A DNA stretch of 64,000 nucleotides, from the NCBI RefSeq assembly GCF_002234675.1, contig NC_019871.2, positions 21,732,604-21,796,603 of the forward strand. The letters are read 5' to 3'. Positions 1-13,000 of the stretch are shown here, one piece after another; position 1 is the stretch's first letter; the number at the start of each line of letters is the position of its first letter. The DNA is from Oryzias latipes. Lineage: Eukaryota > Chordata > Actinopteri > Beloniformes > Adrianichthyidae. Position numbers and translations under genes: made by a program. The notes under the pieces are model-generated. The model was not told the origin of the DNA. It saw only the letters and a list, made by a program, of their open reading frames with translations, and searched no databases.

Positions 1-123
1 ATTCACACAGAAAGAGTAAAGGAAACAACTAAAAGTGTAAAAATCATAAACTCACAGGATGTGTGAACCTGAAGAAAGCAGTGACACTTGCAAAAATATG
101 TAATATATAAAGTTGACACAAAC

Positions 124-371
124 CTGGGTGTGTGGAATTTGTACTCTGCACTTGACCAGCCTCCTGGGGAGGCAGTGAGCAAGACACATGGCCATTCTTA
201 GGAACCATTTGGTCGTTTAACCCCCAACCTATTAATTCTCGGTGGCAAGCAGGGAGGCTTTGGATCTCATTTTCAGGGTCTTTAGTATAAGTCAACCATG
301 GATTTTAGCTCACAACCTTCCATTCTCATGGCAGACATTCTGCCTTAAGGCCACTGAGTTGGTCGCTGATA
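124..371 (-). repeat. tRNA-derived SINE-like fragment, copy 1
   Basis: On the minus strand this reads as a degenerate tRNA-like head with a B-box-like 'GTTGTGAGCTAAA' stretch, followed by a body that matches 7793-8000. The two copies share 'aaccattt', 'ctcattttcagggtctttagtat' style blocks and the 'aaggccactgag' end. The rest of bases 1-430 shows no gene. The tRNA origin is inferred from the head only. Confidence 0.5.
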
Positions 372-439
372 AGAAACAGGTCTTTAAAACCAAACCAACA
401 ACTTGAATACCAGAATTGTTGTTGCTTTTGGCCAAAAGC

Positions 440-1045
440 AGGACAAACCATGAAGGTCCCGCTCTAGTCAACTTTTAATGTATTGTAAAAGTGTTCCCAA
501 CAATCTTTTAATTATGATTATGCCGTTTGAGCCAAAATGTTAAAAAGTGTGTCGTTTTCTAGGGCATAGTTTCTGCAGAGAGGCAGTAGTTCATAAGAAA
601 TTACCTCTGAATCAGGATTGTTGGCACAGAGTCAGCCGGTGCTGATTTCCCATCATCCCTGTGTTAGCACTCTCTTCCGCTATCCTACAGCCCCTAACAA
701 CCCCAACTTAACATTAGAGGAGCAACAAAAATGGCGAGCAATATCGGAGCTATCCAGCCAGATGCCAGCTCAGATGAGGAGTCTCTTGTTAGTTTGCAAG
801 GGGAGGCATCAGAATGGACCGGAGCAGGGAGCCTCTGGTTTGCCATAGTAGCTTCTATGTCACAAATACAAGCTTTTTCCAACAGGCATTTTTTGTCTGC
901 CCCTGACAACAGTTTAATCAAATAAATACTCAGAAATGCAATTTTAAGTTTCAATTTTAAATCTATGTCCTCCATCATAAGAAAACACCACAAAATCATT
1001 TTGAAAAAACACCAAAAACACAATTATTCTTTAAAGTGTGTCTTT
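440..1045 (+). repeat. Family A TIR element, copy 1
   Basis: This is a member of a roughly 0.4-0.63 kb dispersed family present about twelve times in the window. It carries the family core: 'CTGCAGA' near one end, an ATG-containing core beginning ACAAAAATGGCGAGCAATAT, and a 'TATGTCCTCCATCAT' end block. The conserved core could encode MASNI.AIQP followed by an acidic S/D/E-rich stretch. The copy ends about 27 bp before the first naalad2 exon in the window. Confidence 0.75.
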
Positions 1046-1071
1046 AAGTGTTCCTATTAATTTTCCAACAG

Positions 1072-4000
1072 AAAATTTACTCGCCTCCCCCATCTGGCTG
1101 GTACCGAGCAGAACCTGAAGTATGCCGAGCAGATCAAAGAGGAGTGGCAGGAGTTTGGGCTGGACTCAGTGGAGATGGTGCCCTACGACGTCTTGCTATC
1201 GTACCCCAACAAGTCCCAGCCAAACTACATCTCCATTGTTGATCAACTGGGCACTGAGGTAGAGCCCAGATTCAATACATACAAAATATTAAAAGGTTTT
1301 GAAGAAAAATAACATGTTTTAGACATTTTTTGCCACAAAAAAGACAGAATGTTTGTGTGCCGCAGCAGACCTTCCTCCACACCACTTTTCCTTAAAAGCC
1401 TTTGCTCAAGTCCAAGGTTCTCCACAAGATAAACCAGGGAAGGTGTCAACTGACAAGAGTCACTGATACAGCAGAGAACAAGGTCTGCTGGAGCTGCACG
1501 ACCTTAACACTATTAGGATTAGCATATTTGGCTGCTTCTGTAATAGCTTTCAGCTGACAGCCTCTAAGTGGGACATCACTAATGTCACTAACATCACTTA
1601 CGTCCACACGCACTTCCAGTCTGCTCAGCAGCTGCCAGTAGATTCATTTGTTTGTAAGTCTCTGCAGAGTGCAGACTGTCTTTGATATAAGCTAAATGTT
1701 TTGACTTTCCCTCACTTTAAGGCATCAAAGGTCTACGCCATTGTCTGTAAATGAGACCTAGACTGAGTGACCCCTCCCCCCTGGTGTTCCAAACAGGAAG
1801 TAGCTGTTGGCTCCAAGAAGCCAAAATCCTCACATACTTATATAGAGAAACAGAAATAGAAAAAAAAGCTTTTACTTACTCATTCTATATGTCAGAATAA
1901 CCATCCTTGCTCGGCTATCCTAAATTTGTTTAATGATTTTTTTTTTTGGATTGCACGTTTTTCAAGTTATAAACTGGTCAATCAAATGCCTCAAAAAAGG
2001 TAGGTTGTCTCACATCCAGCATTTGACAGACTTTGTGTAGCTCTCTCCAACATGGCAGCGTCCATATTGCCAGAAAAATGGCGACTAAATTGATTTCATT
2101 TAGTAAACCATTTTCAATGGGTGATGTCACACTTACTCTCCCTGGTTCTCAATGGTCTGCGCCAGTTATGTGTGTTAGGAACTGGTGTTGAAGGATCCAA
2201 ACTGCAGTAGATCAGGCTTAGTGACAGAAATGCAAACATTTAATGAATACACTTAAACATAAAGCAGATGACTTGACAAGGACCTGAACTGAAATGATGA
2301 ACAGAGACTGTAATACACTGAGGACCACAGCACAAAATAAAGACAGATGTGGATGGTTGGCAACCTAAACGCTGATAGAGAGAAAAGAATATTACCAAAA
2401 ATGTTTTAAATGTTACACTACATCGTGTCACATGAACAGGCAGACGGCTGGATCCAAATGCAGCAGGTTTATTAGCTCCGCTAAGAGTCCATAAATCTAG
2501 ATCAGGGTCAGGCAGGCAGAGGTCAATAACAGACCCATGATCATCAGAGGAGAGACAGGGTAGTCAGGATCCAAGGGAGAGTCAGGGCAGGCGGTAGGCA
2601 GATTGATGGATTCCTATTCCCATGACCCAACCAGATCAATCTATGAGGCAAAATCGAATTGCATTAACCTATACCAATAAAAATCATTTCAATATTAGAT
2701 AAATTGATAGTAGAAATTGGAAAAATACCATTTGACTTGAGGCACAGTGGGTTTATTTTGGTCTGACACAAAGTGAAGCATGGGAGGATGGAACAATTCT
2801 TAAGGAGTGGAGACTTCAAAAACAATGAAGGAAATTGAGAGCAAAGGAAAGGTCAAGCTGCATTAAAACTGCAGCAGCTATTTTTTACATAAAGGAAATA
2901 GTTGATAAGTAATTGGGGAATTACAAGGGAAACATTGAACCATAAATGTGAGACAAGAATTAACGTTTCATGGCTGATTGAGTATTGATTATTCATACAT
3001 TGGTTTAATAGCTAAACTTTAAATGAGAAGAAGACATGCATTGTCTGTATGTAGCTATTGACTGTATCATGAGAACTGGAGCGACTGACTGTGGCATTGT
3101 ACACAGAAAATTGTTTACTTCCAGCTCCAACCAAAAAAGTCAATTCAGTCGCCATTTTTTCGTGATAAATGCCAGGTTGAAACAGATATCGTCGTTGAAC
3201 AGTGATTGGTACAAAATCTATCAATCAAACATTTTGAGCATTAGACATGGGGGCCAGTAAGCACCACGTACTTTTATTGAGGCATCTGATTGGACAGTTA
3301 ATAACTTGAATTATCAAGAATTAGGGCTGCACGATATGAAGAAAACTCGCGATATGCGATATCAGTGATTAATATTGCGATAACGATATAATTTGCGGTA
3401 TATAAACAATTAGCAAAACAACCAAAAATATTATTCCCATTCCATTACAACAGCTTAAAAATTATACTAGAAATGACCCTTGTTGACGCAGGAGGCGAAC
3501 ATACAACATAGTAGGGCGCCATCCGATTAGTTAACAACGTGAAGGGGTCCATCTGATTGGTCAAATGTAGAAAGGGATTCTTTCAATCCATTAAACACTT
3601 CAAGCTGCTATAAGATTGTTTGGCCACATCTAAGGTAACCATTTATTGCAAATTTTCTGTCTTTTGCGATATGCATATTGCACAGCTTGATATTGCGATA
3701 ACGATAAATTTGCGGTATATTGTGCAGGCCTATCAAGAATATATTAAAAGAAGGTATCACAGCAAGAATGGTTATTCTGACAAATAGAATGATTGACTAA
3801 TGGATGTTTATATATATATAGTATTTATGGGATTTTGGCTTTTTGAAGCCAAAGGGTACTTATTGTTTGGAATACCAGGGGGGAGGAGTCACTGAGTCCA
3901 GTTCCCATATACAGTCAATGATTTTAGCTCACGAGAAGTCAAGGAAAGTCTAAGTAGGTGAAAAGAGCTCACCTGGTTTCAATTTAGAGCAAAACAGTTT

Positions 4001-7000
4001 TTCATTTACAGTCGAATTTAATACATTTTCATTTTTTAGGTTTTTGTGACGTCGTTGGCTGAGCCAGTTCCACAGGGTTATGAAGATGTGACAGATATTG
4101 TGCCTCCATTCAGTGCTTTCTCTGCCAAAGGACAACCCGAGGTGTGTTTCTGCACACACACACACACATATGTTTTATAAAGAAATAGGTAAATATGCAG
4201 CCACTCCTGTTTGTCCAGTCAAAAAGAATTCCAATAGAAGCTGGAACCAGAAATATGTAGGGATGATAATAAGAAAAAATGGCTTTTAGTTGAATATCAT
4301 GAGGAGATTTCTATGGTACAGGATTATTAGTAAGCTACATGTTTAAGGAGAAAATATAAACAGAGGACCTCAAAGTTGTAAACAGAATAACAAAAAAAAA
4401 GCAATAAAAGACCTTTAAACCTGAAGAGACATTTGCTTTTTTTATTGTTTTGACATTTTTAGTTATGTAAAGAAAACTGAAGGTATTAGAAAACATTTAG
4501 ATCAAAATGGAGAGTTCTGATCTGGAAAAGTCCTTTATTGAAAGACCCACTTAAAGGAAAGTGGTGTTTTTTGTGTTCAGCTTCAATATTGCTCGCCATT
4601 TTTGTTGCACTGGCATAATCAAAATAAATAAAAACTTTGGGAACGCTTTGAAAATAGATCAAAAGATGATCCCAGTGGGATTTTCCGGCACCAAATATGA
4701 AATCATATGAACTTCATAATTCACAATATCATAAAATGACATAAGATAAGACTTTATTTATCCTACGATGGGGAAATTCCTTTGTCTGCAACAGCAAAAA
4801 AGACATAAGAAACATCCAAACAGCAAGTAACAACCAAATAGCAAAAGTGACATTAAAGAAAAGTGATGATAACAACACAAACGTGTCCAGAAGTGGTTGA
4901 TCTGTGTGGACTCTCAGTGAAGCTGAGAGTTTATTCCAGGTGGAATTTTGTGGGTCACAGAACAAAACACCTATAATAACATCTGCAGCCGTCGAGATCT
5001 GTGCCGGTGAGGGTTATAGCAGTGCCTTTTAAGAAGAAAGCTGAGGCCAAAAAGATCTGCCTTCACGAGAGCTTGTTTTCAGGGAAATTCATACATTTGT
5101 GTCAGAAACATTCTGTTTGTTAAACACTATAGGGAAGAAGTCATTTGTTCCAGAGAGACTTGCTGAGATTTCATCTGCAGTTTAAAAGCGCATGATACTC
5201 CACTTGTGCATCATAAACACATTGTTTTGTTGCTTTATGACTGACACTTTAAAAGATTATGGTGCACAGGAGTTACATTTACACACTTTTTTGTGTAAAT
5301 GTTTTACAGACCCTAAAATACACAAATAACACTCTGTTTTGTGCTCTATCTTTGTGGAAGGAAGTGGCCAAGGAGATAGCTTTTGTACTGAATCTGCTTC
5401 TCTTTTCAGGGGGATCTGGTGTACGTGAACTACGGACGCACAGAGGATTTCGTCCAGCTGCAAAGAGAGATGGGCATTAATGTGACAGGGAAGATTGTCA
5501 TTGTCAGATACGGAAAAATATTCAGAGGCAATAAGGCAGGAAATGATAAACACCTGTAATGACTATAAAAAGGATCCCGAGAACCCTCACACTTTCATCT
5601 GTCTTTAGGTGAAGAACGCCATGCTGGCCGGAGCGAAGGGAGTCATCATGTTCTCAGACCCGGCTGATTACTGGGCAACCGGAGTTCAGGTAAGATTCAA
5701 ATCTGCGACAGAAAGTGGACTATATAAATGTGAACCGTAAGATCCAGCCTTGTTCTTTCCTGTGTTTGTGGTCAGCCCTACCCTGACGGCTGGAACTTGC
5801 CTGGTGGAGGAGCTCAGAGGGGAAATGTACTCAATCTGAACGGAGCAGGAGACCCACTGACGCCAGGGTACCCAGCTAAAGGTGTATGAGGGCACTGGCA
5901 TGGCATTAAACCTCTTTAATCTGTCTGACACTGACTTTCTCTACTTTTTGCAGAATACACATACAGATTCAGCATGGAGGAAGGGGTGGGACTTCCGGAC
6001 ATCCCTGTACATCCAATTGGCTTCAATGATGCAATTCACCTACTAAAGTATAACTGTTTGGCCGAGAGATAATTTGTATGTCAGTTCTGTTATGAGAAGA
6101 GGTCCTTTTGCATTTAAGACAGTGACTGTATCTGAGAATTGGACCGAGTGAGTGTGATGTCACCCATTGAAAATGGTTCCCTTCAATCAAATCAAGTCAA
6201 TTCAGTTGCCATTTTGGTGCTAGATTTTGTCAGTAAGCAGTGATTGGTACAAGTTCGCCTGAGTCAATGTTTCTAGGGCAACAACTCTCGCCATTCAGGG
6301 GTGAGCTGGGTGGAAGTTCACACCCATGCGACTTGGCAGCAAGCTACCAAAATCTGTCAAACAATTTGAACGTTGGACGTGGGGGCCAGGAGGCACCACC
6401 TACTTTTAGTGTGGCATTTGACTGGTCAGTTTATAACTTGAAAAACTTTATAACATAAAAAACACAAGTTTATAAAGAACATGTTAAAAATATATCAGAC
6501 CAACAATGGTTCTTCTGACAAATAGAATGACTGAGTAGTAACTGTTTATTCCTCTACAGAAGTCTATAGGATTTTTGCTTCTTGGAGCCAGCAAGTACTT
6601 ATATGGAATGCCAGAGGGGAGGCGTCACTCTGTCCAGTTCTCATTAAAGTCAATTATTTAGGGAAATAATTTCAAAAATCTCACTGTAGACAACATCTCA
6701 CATGTTGAGAAAACGTTTGTAAAATTATGTAAAATTTGATTCCTTTTTTTCCTTTTTTTTATAGGAACATGGGAGGACAAATTCCACCCAACAACTGGAA
6801 AGGGGCTCTGAATGTGTCCTACAGGATTGGACCGGGCTTCACCGATGATATCAAGAGCCAGTAAGAGCTTGTGGATTTCAGAGTATTCACAAAAAATGCT
6901 ATTAGAAAACCACAGGGATAAAGGGTTCAAGAAATGACAAAAAGAAACGCAGAAGTTTTTCCTGTTTCTGTGTCCTGTAGATCGTTCATTTGTGTTTTCC

Positions 7001-10000
7001 ACATCTCTTCCCTTTTTTTTCCTTTTTGCCAAAAAGCTCGGGGCTTTCTTGCAGCTGTCACTCTCCAGGAAACAGTTCCTGCTTGGTTGTTTCTGTTTTT
7101 AGTGTTTTTGCTGCTGTGTGTCAATCATTTGTCCCACTGCATTGCAGGAAGGTGCGCATGAACATTTACAGCAACAACCAGATAACCAGGATCTATAATG
7201 TGATCGGAAAGATCAGAGGAGCTCTGGAGCCAGGTACTTGGCACTTTCTGTCACAAACAAAAACATACCAGTACCCGCTCAATTCATCAGTAGCAGTTTT
7301 TTGTGTTGGATCCTGAATGTTTATATTTTAAAGTTTTTTTCCACGGTCTCACGGTTTGTTCAGACAGATACGTGATCCTGGGAGGACACCGCGATGCTTG
7401 GGTGTTTGGAGGAATTGATCCCATGTCTGGAGCAGCAGTGATTCATGAAGCAGTGAGGAGCGCTGGGCTGCTGCTTGGAAAAGGTATCAAGGAGATAATA
7501 TGTATTTTTCACCGGCTGTGTGTCAGCAGCAGCTGGTGAATCAAAACAGTGCTGTGAACATACATAATCTCTGAGCTGCACTCCTAATTTTAGTGATGGG
7601 GAGATGCTTTGCAAAGAGTCGTATATGACACTAAACTGGGAGAAAAGATGTTGCGACAACAGGAAAACAGGGACTCTAAAAAAATTAGCGCGTCATTAAT
7701 TTTATGTAGAGGGATGCATTTTTGGTTTTGGGAGTTAAAGTATGTGGCCGTTAATTTGTCAAATATAAGTATTAAAAATTAAATTTCACCTAAGTGCGTG
7801 AAATTTGCTCTCCACATTTGTCCCATCCCCTGGGGGATCAGTGAACTGCAGACACAGGGAACCATTTGGTAAAACTGAGTGTCAAGCTGGGAGGCATTGG
7901 GTCCCATTTTTAAAGTCTTTGGTATGACTTGCCCTGGGTTTGAACCCACAACCTTCCAGTGACAGGGCAGACTCTACCACAAGGCCACTGAGCTGGTTTA
8001 TCATCATCATCTCCAGTGGGATGGATGGCTTCCTGTTCCCATGCATAGAGCCAACCAGGAGGACCGGGTTTTTCCTTCGCTGTCAGTCTTGATCCAGTAG
8101 CTCTGAATTCTCTGTGTTGTATAAGATCTACCACAGTGATATCTCATTGGGTGCAAAGCTTGTCTTGTGGTCATCTCCAGCCTGTAGCCCTAGGGTCAAA
8201 TTGGAGGATGGCTCTCGAAGTGTGGTCAAGGTGTGAAAGCCACGACCAAGCCAGCGGGTGCGGCACTGCCCAGTCAGGCAAGATCGAAGGGCTGGCATGA
8301 GCGAGCTCTTAGGACTTTGCTTGTGACACGGTGGGGCCATTTGATGTTCTCTATGGGTCTGAGGGCTCAGGTATCAAATCCATCTGTTCTACTGCATTCT
8401 CGTTTAGAGGCCATGTCTCTGAGCCATACAGCAGGATGAAGAGTACTGCCAAGATGTACACCAAGCTTCGCCTTGTGTGAGATGGTTGGATGCAACTACA
8501 GTGGTTTCCACGGGCAGCTGTGGTGCAGCGGTAGGGCGGTCGACCCCTGATCGGAAGATTGCAGGCTTGATGGGCACCTTGCCCGTCCATGTGTTGAAAT
8601 GACCTTGGGCAAGACACTGAACCCCTCCTTGCCCATGGTGGACGGTTGCCACCAGTGTTCAGGCAGCAGAGCTGCCATCAGTGTGTGAATGTGTGTGTGA
8701 ATGAGACTGTAGAGCACCTTGGACCTTCGAGGAAAGTAGAAAAGCGCTATGCAGGTATTTACCATTCCAGGGAGAAACCCTGCCAAGGTTCTTCTGCCAA
8801 GGATTTCTGTCCTTGTATCCCTGTAATTTGTCATCGTTGAGCCCCAATACACAAAGATTATGATGAGCTAAACTGTATTATTGCTGCTAAACTGTATTAT
8901 TTATTCTTTGTCTAGTTCACTTTGAAGCCACGTTTTTCTACCTCTTTACCATCAATTTTCAGAGTGTCTCTTACTGAGTTATAATGTGGTTTAGAATAGG
9001 AGTATGTATCAAGCTGTCGATTCTGTCAATGGAAAACACTCACAACCACATCAAGACCAAAAGTGTATTTGCATGTGTGTGTGTTTGTGTGCCTGTGCAG
9101 GATGGAGACCGAGGAGGAGCATTATATTTGCGAGCTGGGACGCAGAGGAGTTTGGCCTGCTGGGATCTACAGAATGGGCAGAGGTAATGATTGAAGACAC
9201 AAACAGGCTCTGCTGATGGTGCCCTCAAGGATGAAGCATGTTCTGGTCTCCACAGGACAATGCCAGGCTGCTGCAGCAGAGAGCTGTGGCTTACATCAAC
9301 GCAGACTCTGCCATAGAGGGTGAGTAGGTCGGCATGGTTAGGATAATCTTTCAGTCAGGGTTCAGGCTCAGTTTGCCTCATGATCTTGTGGTATTACAGG
9401 GATGTACACACTGAGAGTCGACTGCACTCCGTCACTGCACACTTTGGTCTATGACCTCACCAAGCAGGTGAGACCCAAGCACATCAGGTTGATGTGCACT
9501 TAGGTTTTGTTATGTGTTGGCCATCATTTTCTTCTTCTTGGTGGTTGGTTCAGATAGCCAGTCCAGAGGAAGGAGAGGAAGGAATTTCTTTGTATGAGAG
9601 CTGGCACAAAAGGGACAACTGGACTAATGACCGCGACGCTCCAAGGTAAAGAAACAACATCGTCTGTCTGGAGTCCCACTCCAATCATCCATCTTTGGAT
9701 GTATTTTCCAAGTGTTCCTAGTCATCTTTTAATTATGATTATTCCATGTTTTAGGCAATATCAAAAACCTTTCATTTGTAGGAAATAGTTCCTGTAGAGC
9801 AGCAGGAGTTCATTACAATTTCACCTCTGAGTTGTGGGCGGGACATTGAGGCAGAGCAACCCGATCCCCTTCCCCTCTCCATTGCTGACAGCTATCTGTT
9901 CACGTTACCCCGCGCTAGATTACAGCCCCTCACACCCCAACCTAACATTATCAGTGCAACAAAAATGGCGAGCAATAGTAGAGCTATCCAGCCGTACAAT

Positions 10001-13000
10001 TTTGAGTCAGAAGATACCAGCTCAGACGAGGAACACAAAAACGTACTTGGATCTATTTGTCTACAAATGGATGGATCAGAACAGAGCAGAGCAGGGAGCT
10101 TGTGGCCACCCAGCGTATTTTCTACACAAGTACAATCTTTTTCAAAAGGATTTTTTTAAAATGCTCCTGATTCAAAATGACTTGAATAAAGAAATACTCA
10201 GAAATGCAATTTTGAGCTCAACTTACTTTATATGTGTCCTCCATCATCAGAAAAAAGCCACAAGAATAGGTTAAAAACAACACAAACACAATTTTCATTA
10301 GAGTGGGTTTTTTAAGGGTTTTGGAGCAGCAGTTTACAGATTTTGAAACCTTTAAAGTACGGCAATACATTTTTTTTAAATTGCACAATGCCAAGAACCT
10401 CTGATTAAGCTACCCTTGATTTTGCTCCACACAATGATGCTGCCACTGACTGTGTTCCTGACTGTGTTTATGTTCCTTCATGGATTGAACGTTGTTGTAT
10501 TTTAAAATCTTATGCAAGTTGTTCTTTTTTTTGTGATTAAATGAGAGAACAACTAAAGGGCATTGTGGCAAGTCTGAATTTTAAAAAAGTGCAATTTTAA
10601 TCAGATGCTTCCAATTCTGTAATTCTAATGAAGTTTATGATTCAGAACATTCACGGTCTGATCTCTCTGGTGTTGTAAAGGATCAGTAAACTCGGGTCTG
10701 GAAGCGACTTTGAGGCCTATTTTATCCGACTGGGAATTGCTGCAGGCAGAGCCAGATACACAAAAGACATGGTGAGACGTGAAACTTTTACAAATAAATC
10801 TGTATTTTCTCTATTGAATTATTCCTGTATATGACCTTTTGACTGTAGTAAATACAGTTTAATTATATTATTTGTGAGATCTGAGCAAACTTCCCTACGG
10901 TGATAATATTTAGTACACATCCAGAATGCTGCTGCTCGAGTCCTGACCAGAACCAGGAAGTATGATCACATTAGTCCTGTGCTCAGGTCTCTGCACTGGC
11001 TCCCTGTACCTGAAAGAATAGACTTCAAAGCAGCTCTGCTTGTGTACAAGTCTCTCCTTGGCCGAGCACCAAAGTACATCTCTGACATGTTAGTGCCATA
11101 TGAACCATCTCGTACTCTGAGGACCTCAGGGGCCGGCCTCCTGTTGATTCCCAGAGTCAGAACTAAACAAGGGGAATCAGCGTTTCAATATCCTGCAGCA
11201 AAAATCTGGAACAGCCTCCCTGAAGTCGTAAGACAGGCCTCTTCTGTGCTCATGTTCAAATCTAGACTTAAAACATTTCTGTTTAGCCGTGTATATGACT
11301 GAAAGGTCCTATCTGCACTTTTCTTTCCTTTCCTTCCTTTATTTTTAAATCAGTTTTCAAATTTTTTTTTTCTTTTCTTTTAAAGTAAATTTTATGTTGA
11401 TTATTTCTATGATGTATTGTGATTTTAATGCATTTTTCTGTTTTGTGAAGCACCTTGAATTACTTTGTGTATGAATTGTGCTATACAAATAAATTTGCCT
11501 TGCCTTGCCTTGCCTTGCCTAGTACACAATCTGAATTTAAACTCTAACTTTCCACAGACTTGATGGTTGATTGTGAGCACAGATATTGTGGAAAAAGGTA
11601 TCTTTTTGCTAAAGCACTCAGTAAGAGGTTTTATGCTCTTGTTTTGTTTTTTGTTTTTTTTCAGAAAACTGAGCGCTACAGCAGCTATCCGGTCTACCAC
11701 AGTGTGTACGAAACCTTTGAGATTGTGGAACAGTTTTATGACCCGTCCTTCCGGAGGCTGCGGGCGGTGGCTCAGGTGAGAGGAGGTCTCACCGTCCTAT
11801 TGGCCAATTCCCAGCTGCTTCCGCTTGATGCTAACGAGTATGCAGATGCACTGGGTAAGTACGCCCAGAGCATCGCGCAGCTGGCTGCGAAGAACCCAGA
11901 TGAAATGGTGAAGTACGAGGTGTCATTTGGTAAGTTGTGTCGGTGGTGCCACAAACCGTGTGAAGAAACAAGTCTAATAAAATCTGGGAACTTTACTTTG
12001 CAGATTCCCTGTTTTCTGCAGTACAGAACTTCACTGTTGCAGCCAGAGATTTCCATGAACGTCTGAAAACCCTCAACAGGGACGAGTAAGACAGTTCAAA
12101 CTCTTACGGGGCTGAACAAGTTTGATCTGTTTCCATCACATCTTCAATTGAAAGTGTGATAAGAATTAGTGACTGGACATATGAAAGCCATTTAAAGATA
12201 TGTGGTGGGTGTCCTTCAGTCCCCTGCAGGTGCGGCTTGTGAACGATCAGCTCATGTACCTTGAAAGAGCCTTTATTGACCCACTTGGTTTACCTGGCAG
12301 ACCCTTTTACAGGTTAGTCTGACATGCAGGCAGACATACAGATTTCTTAAAGTCTAAATCAATCTTTTTAAAGAGTTAAAATTTTTGATCAAAAACCATT
12401 ACTATTATTGGCTGTAACATCTGTTAGAAGGTAAATATGTGGGATAGACCTGTGGATCATCAGAAGACTAAACATCAAGATACCAAACACTTGGAGAAGC
12501 CCATACTAAAGCCTTTTAGAACTACCTTCACACCACACTCGACAATGCATATTCAAGAGGCCACTTTGAATTAAAAGACTATGCAAACGTACGTATATGC
12601 CTGCTTTGGGCTCCTGGGTTCAAAACTCTTACGTTCATGCGTAGCTACTGAGCTAAGTTTCGGCGACCATTTTCAGGCTTTATGTACAAAACAAGCGGCC
12701 ATTGTACCATTGCAAGTTAAACCAGGTTGAACTTTGGCCAATCAGGGACTCTGATTTGTTAGTGGCATATGGATGACATTCCCTTTAATTTATAGTAGTG
12801 CCAACTGTTTGAAAATCGGTTATGAAGAATAAATTAACAATTGCGGTTTGTGCTTGGCTGGAATGACATGACACAGAGTCTTTCATATGTCAGATTGGAG
12901 CTGTGAAAGAAAAAGCCTGGAGCAAGATTTGTGAGATTCGCACCACTTTGACATCTCACACCAAGCGTCTTTCAGCTGTAGGTGGTGAACATGTGCAAGT

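Noticed and set aside
7940..8000. tRNA gene
   Set aside because: A tRNA-like A/B box pair exists, but no full cloverleaf can be drawn and the sequence continues into a repeated SINE body.
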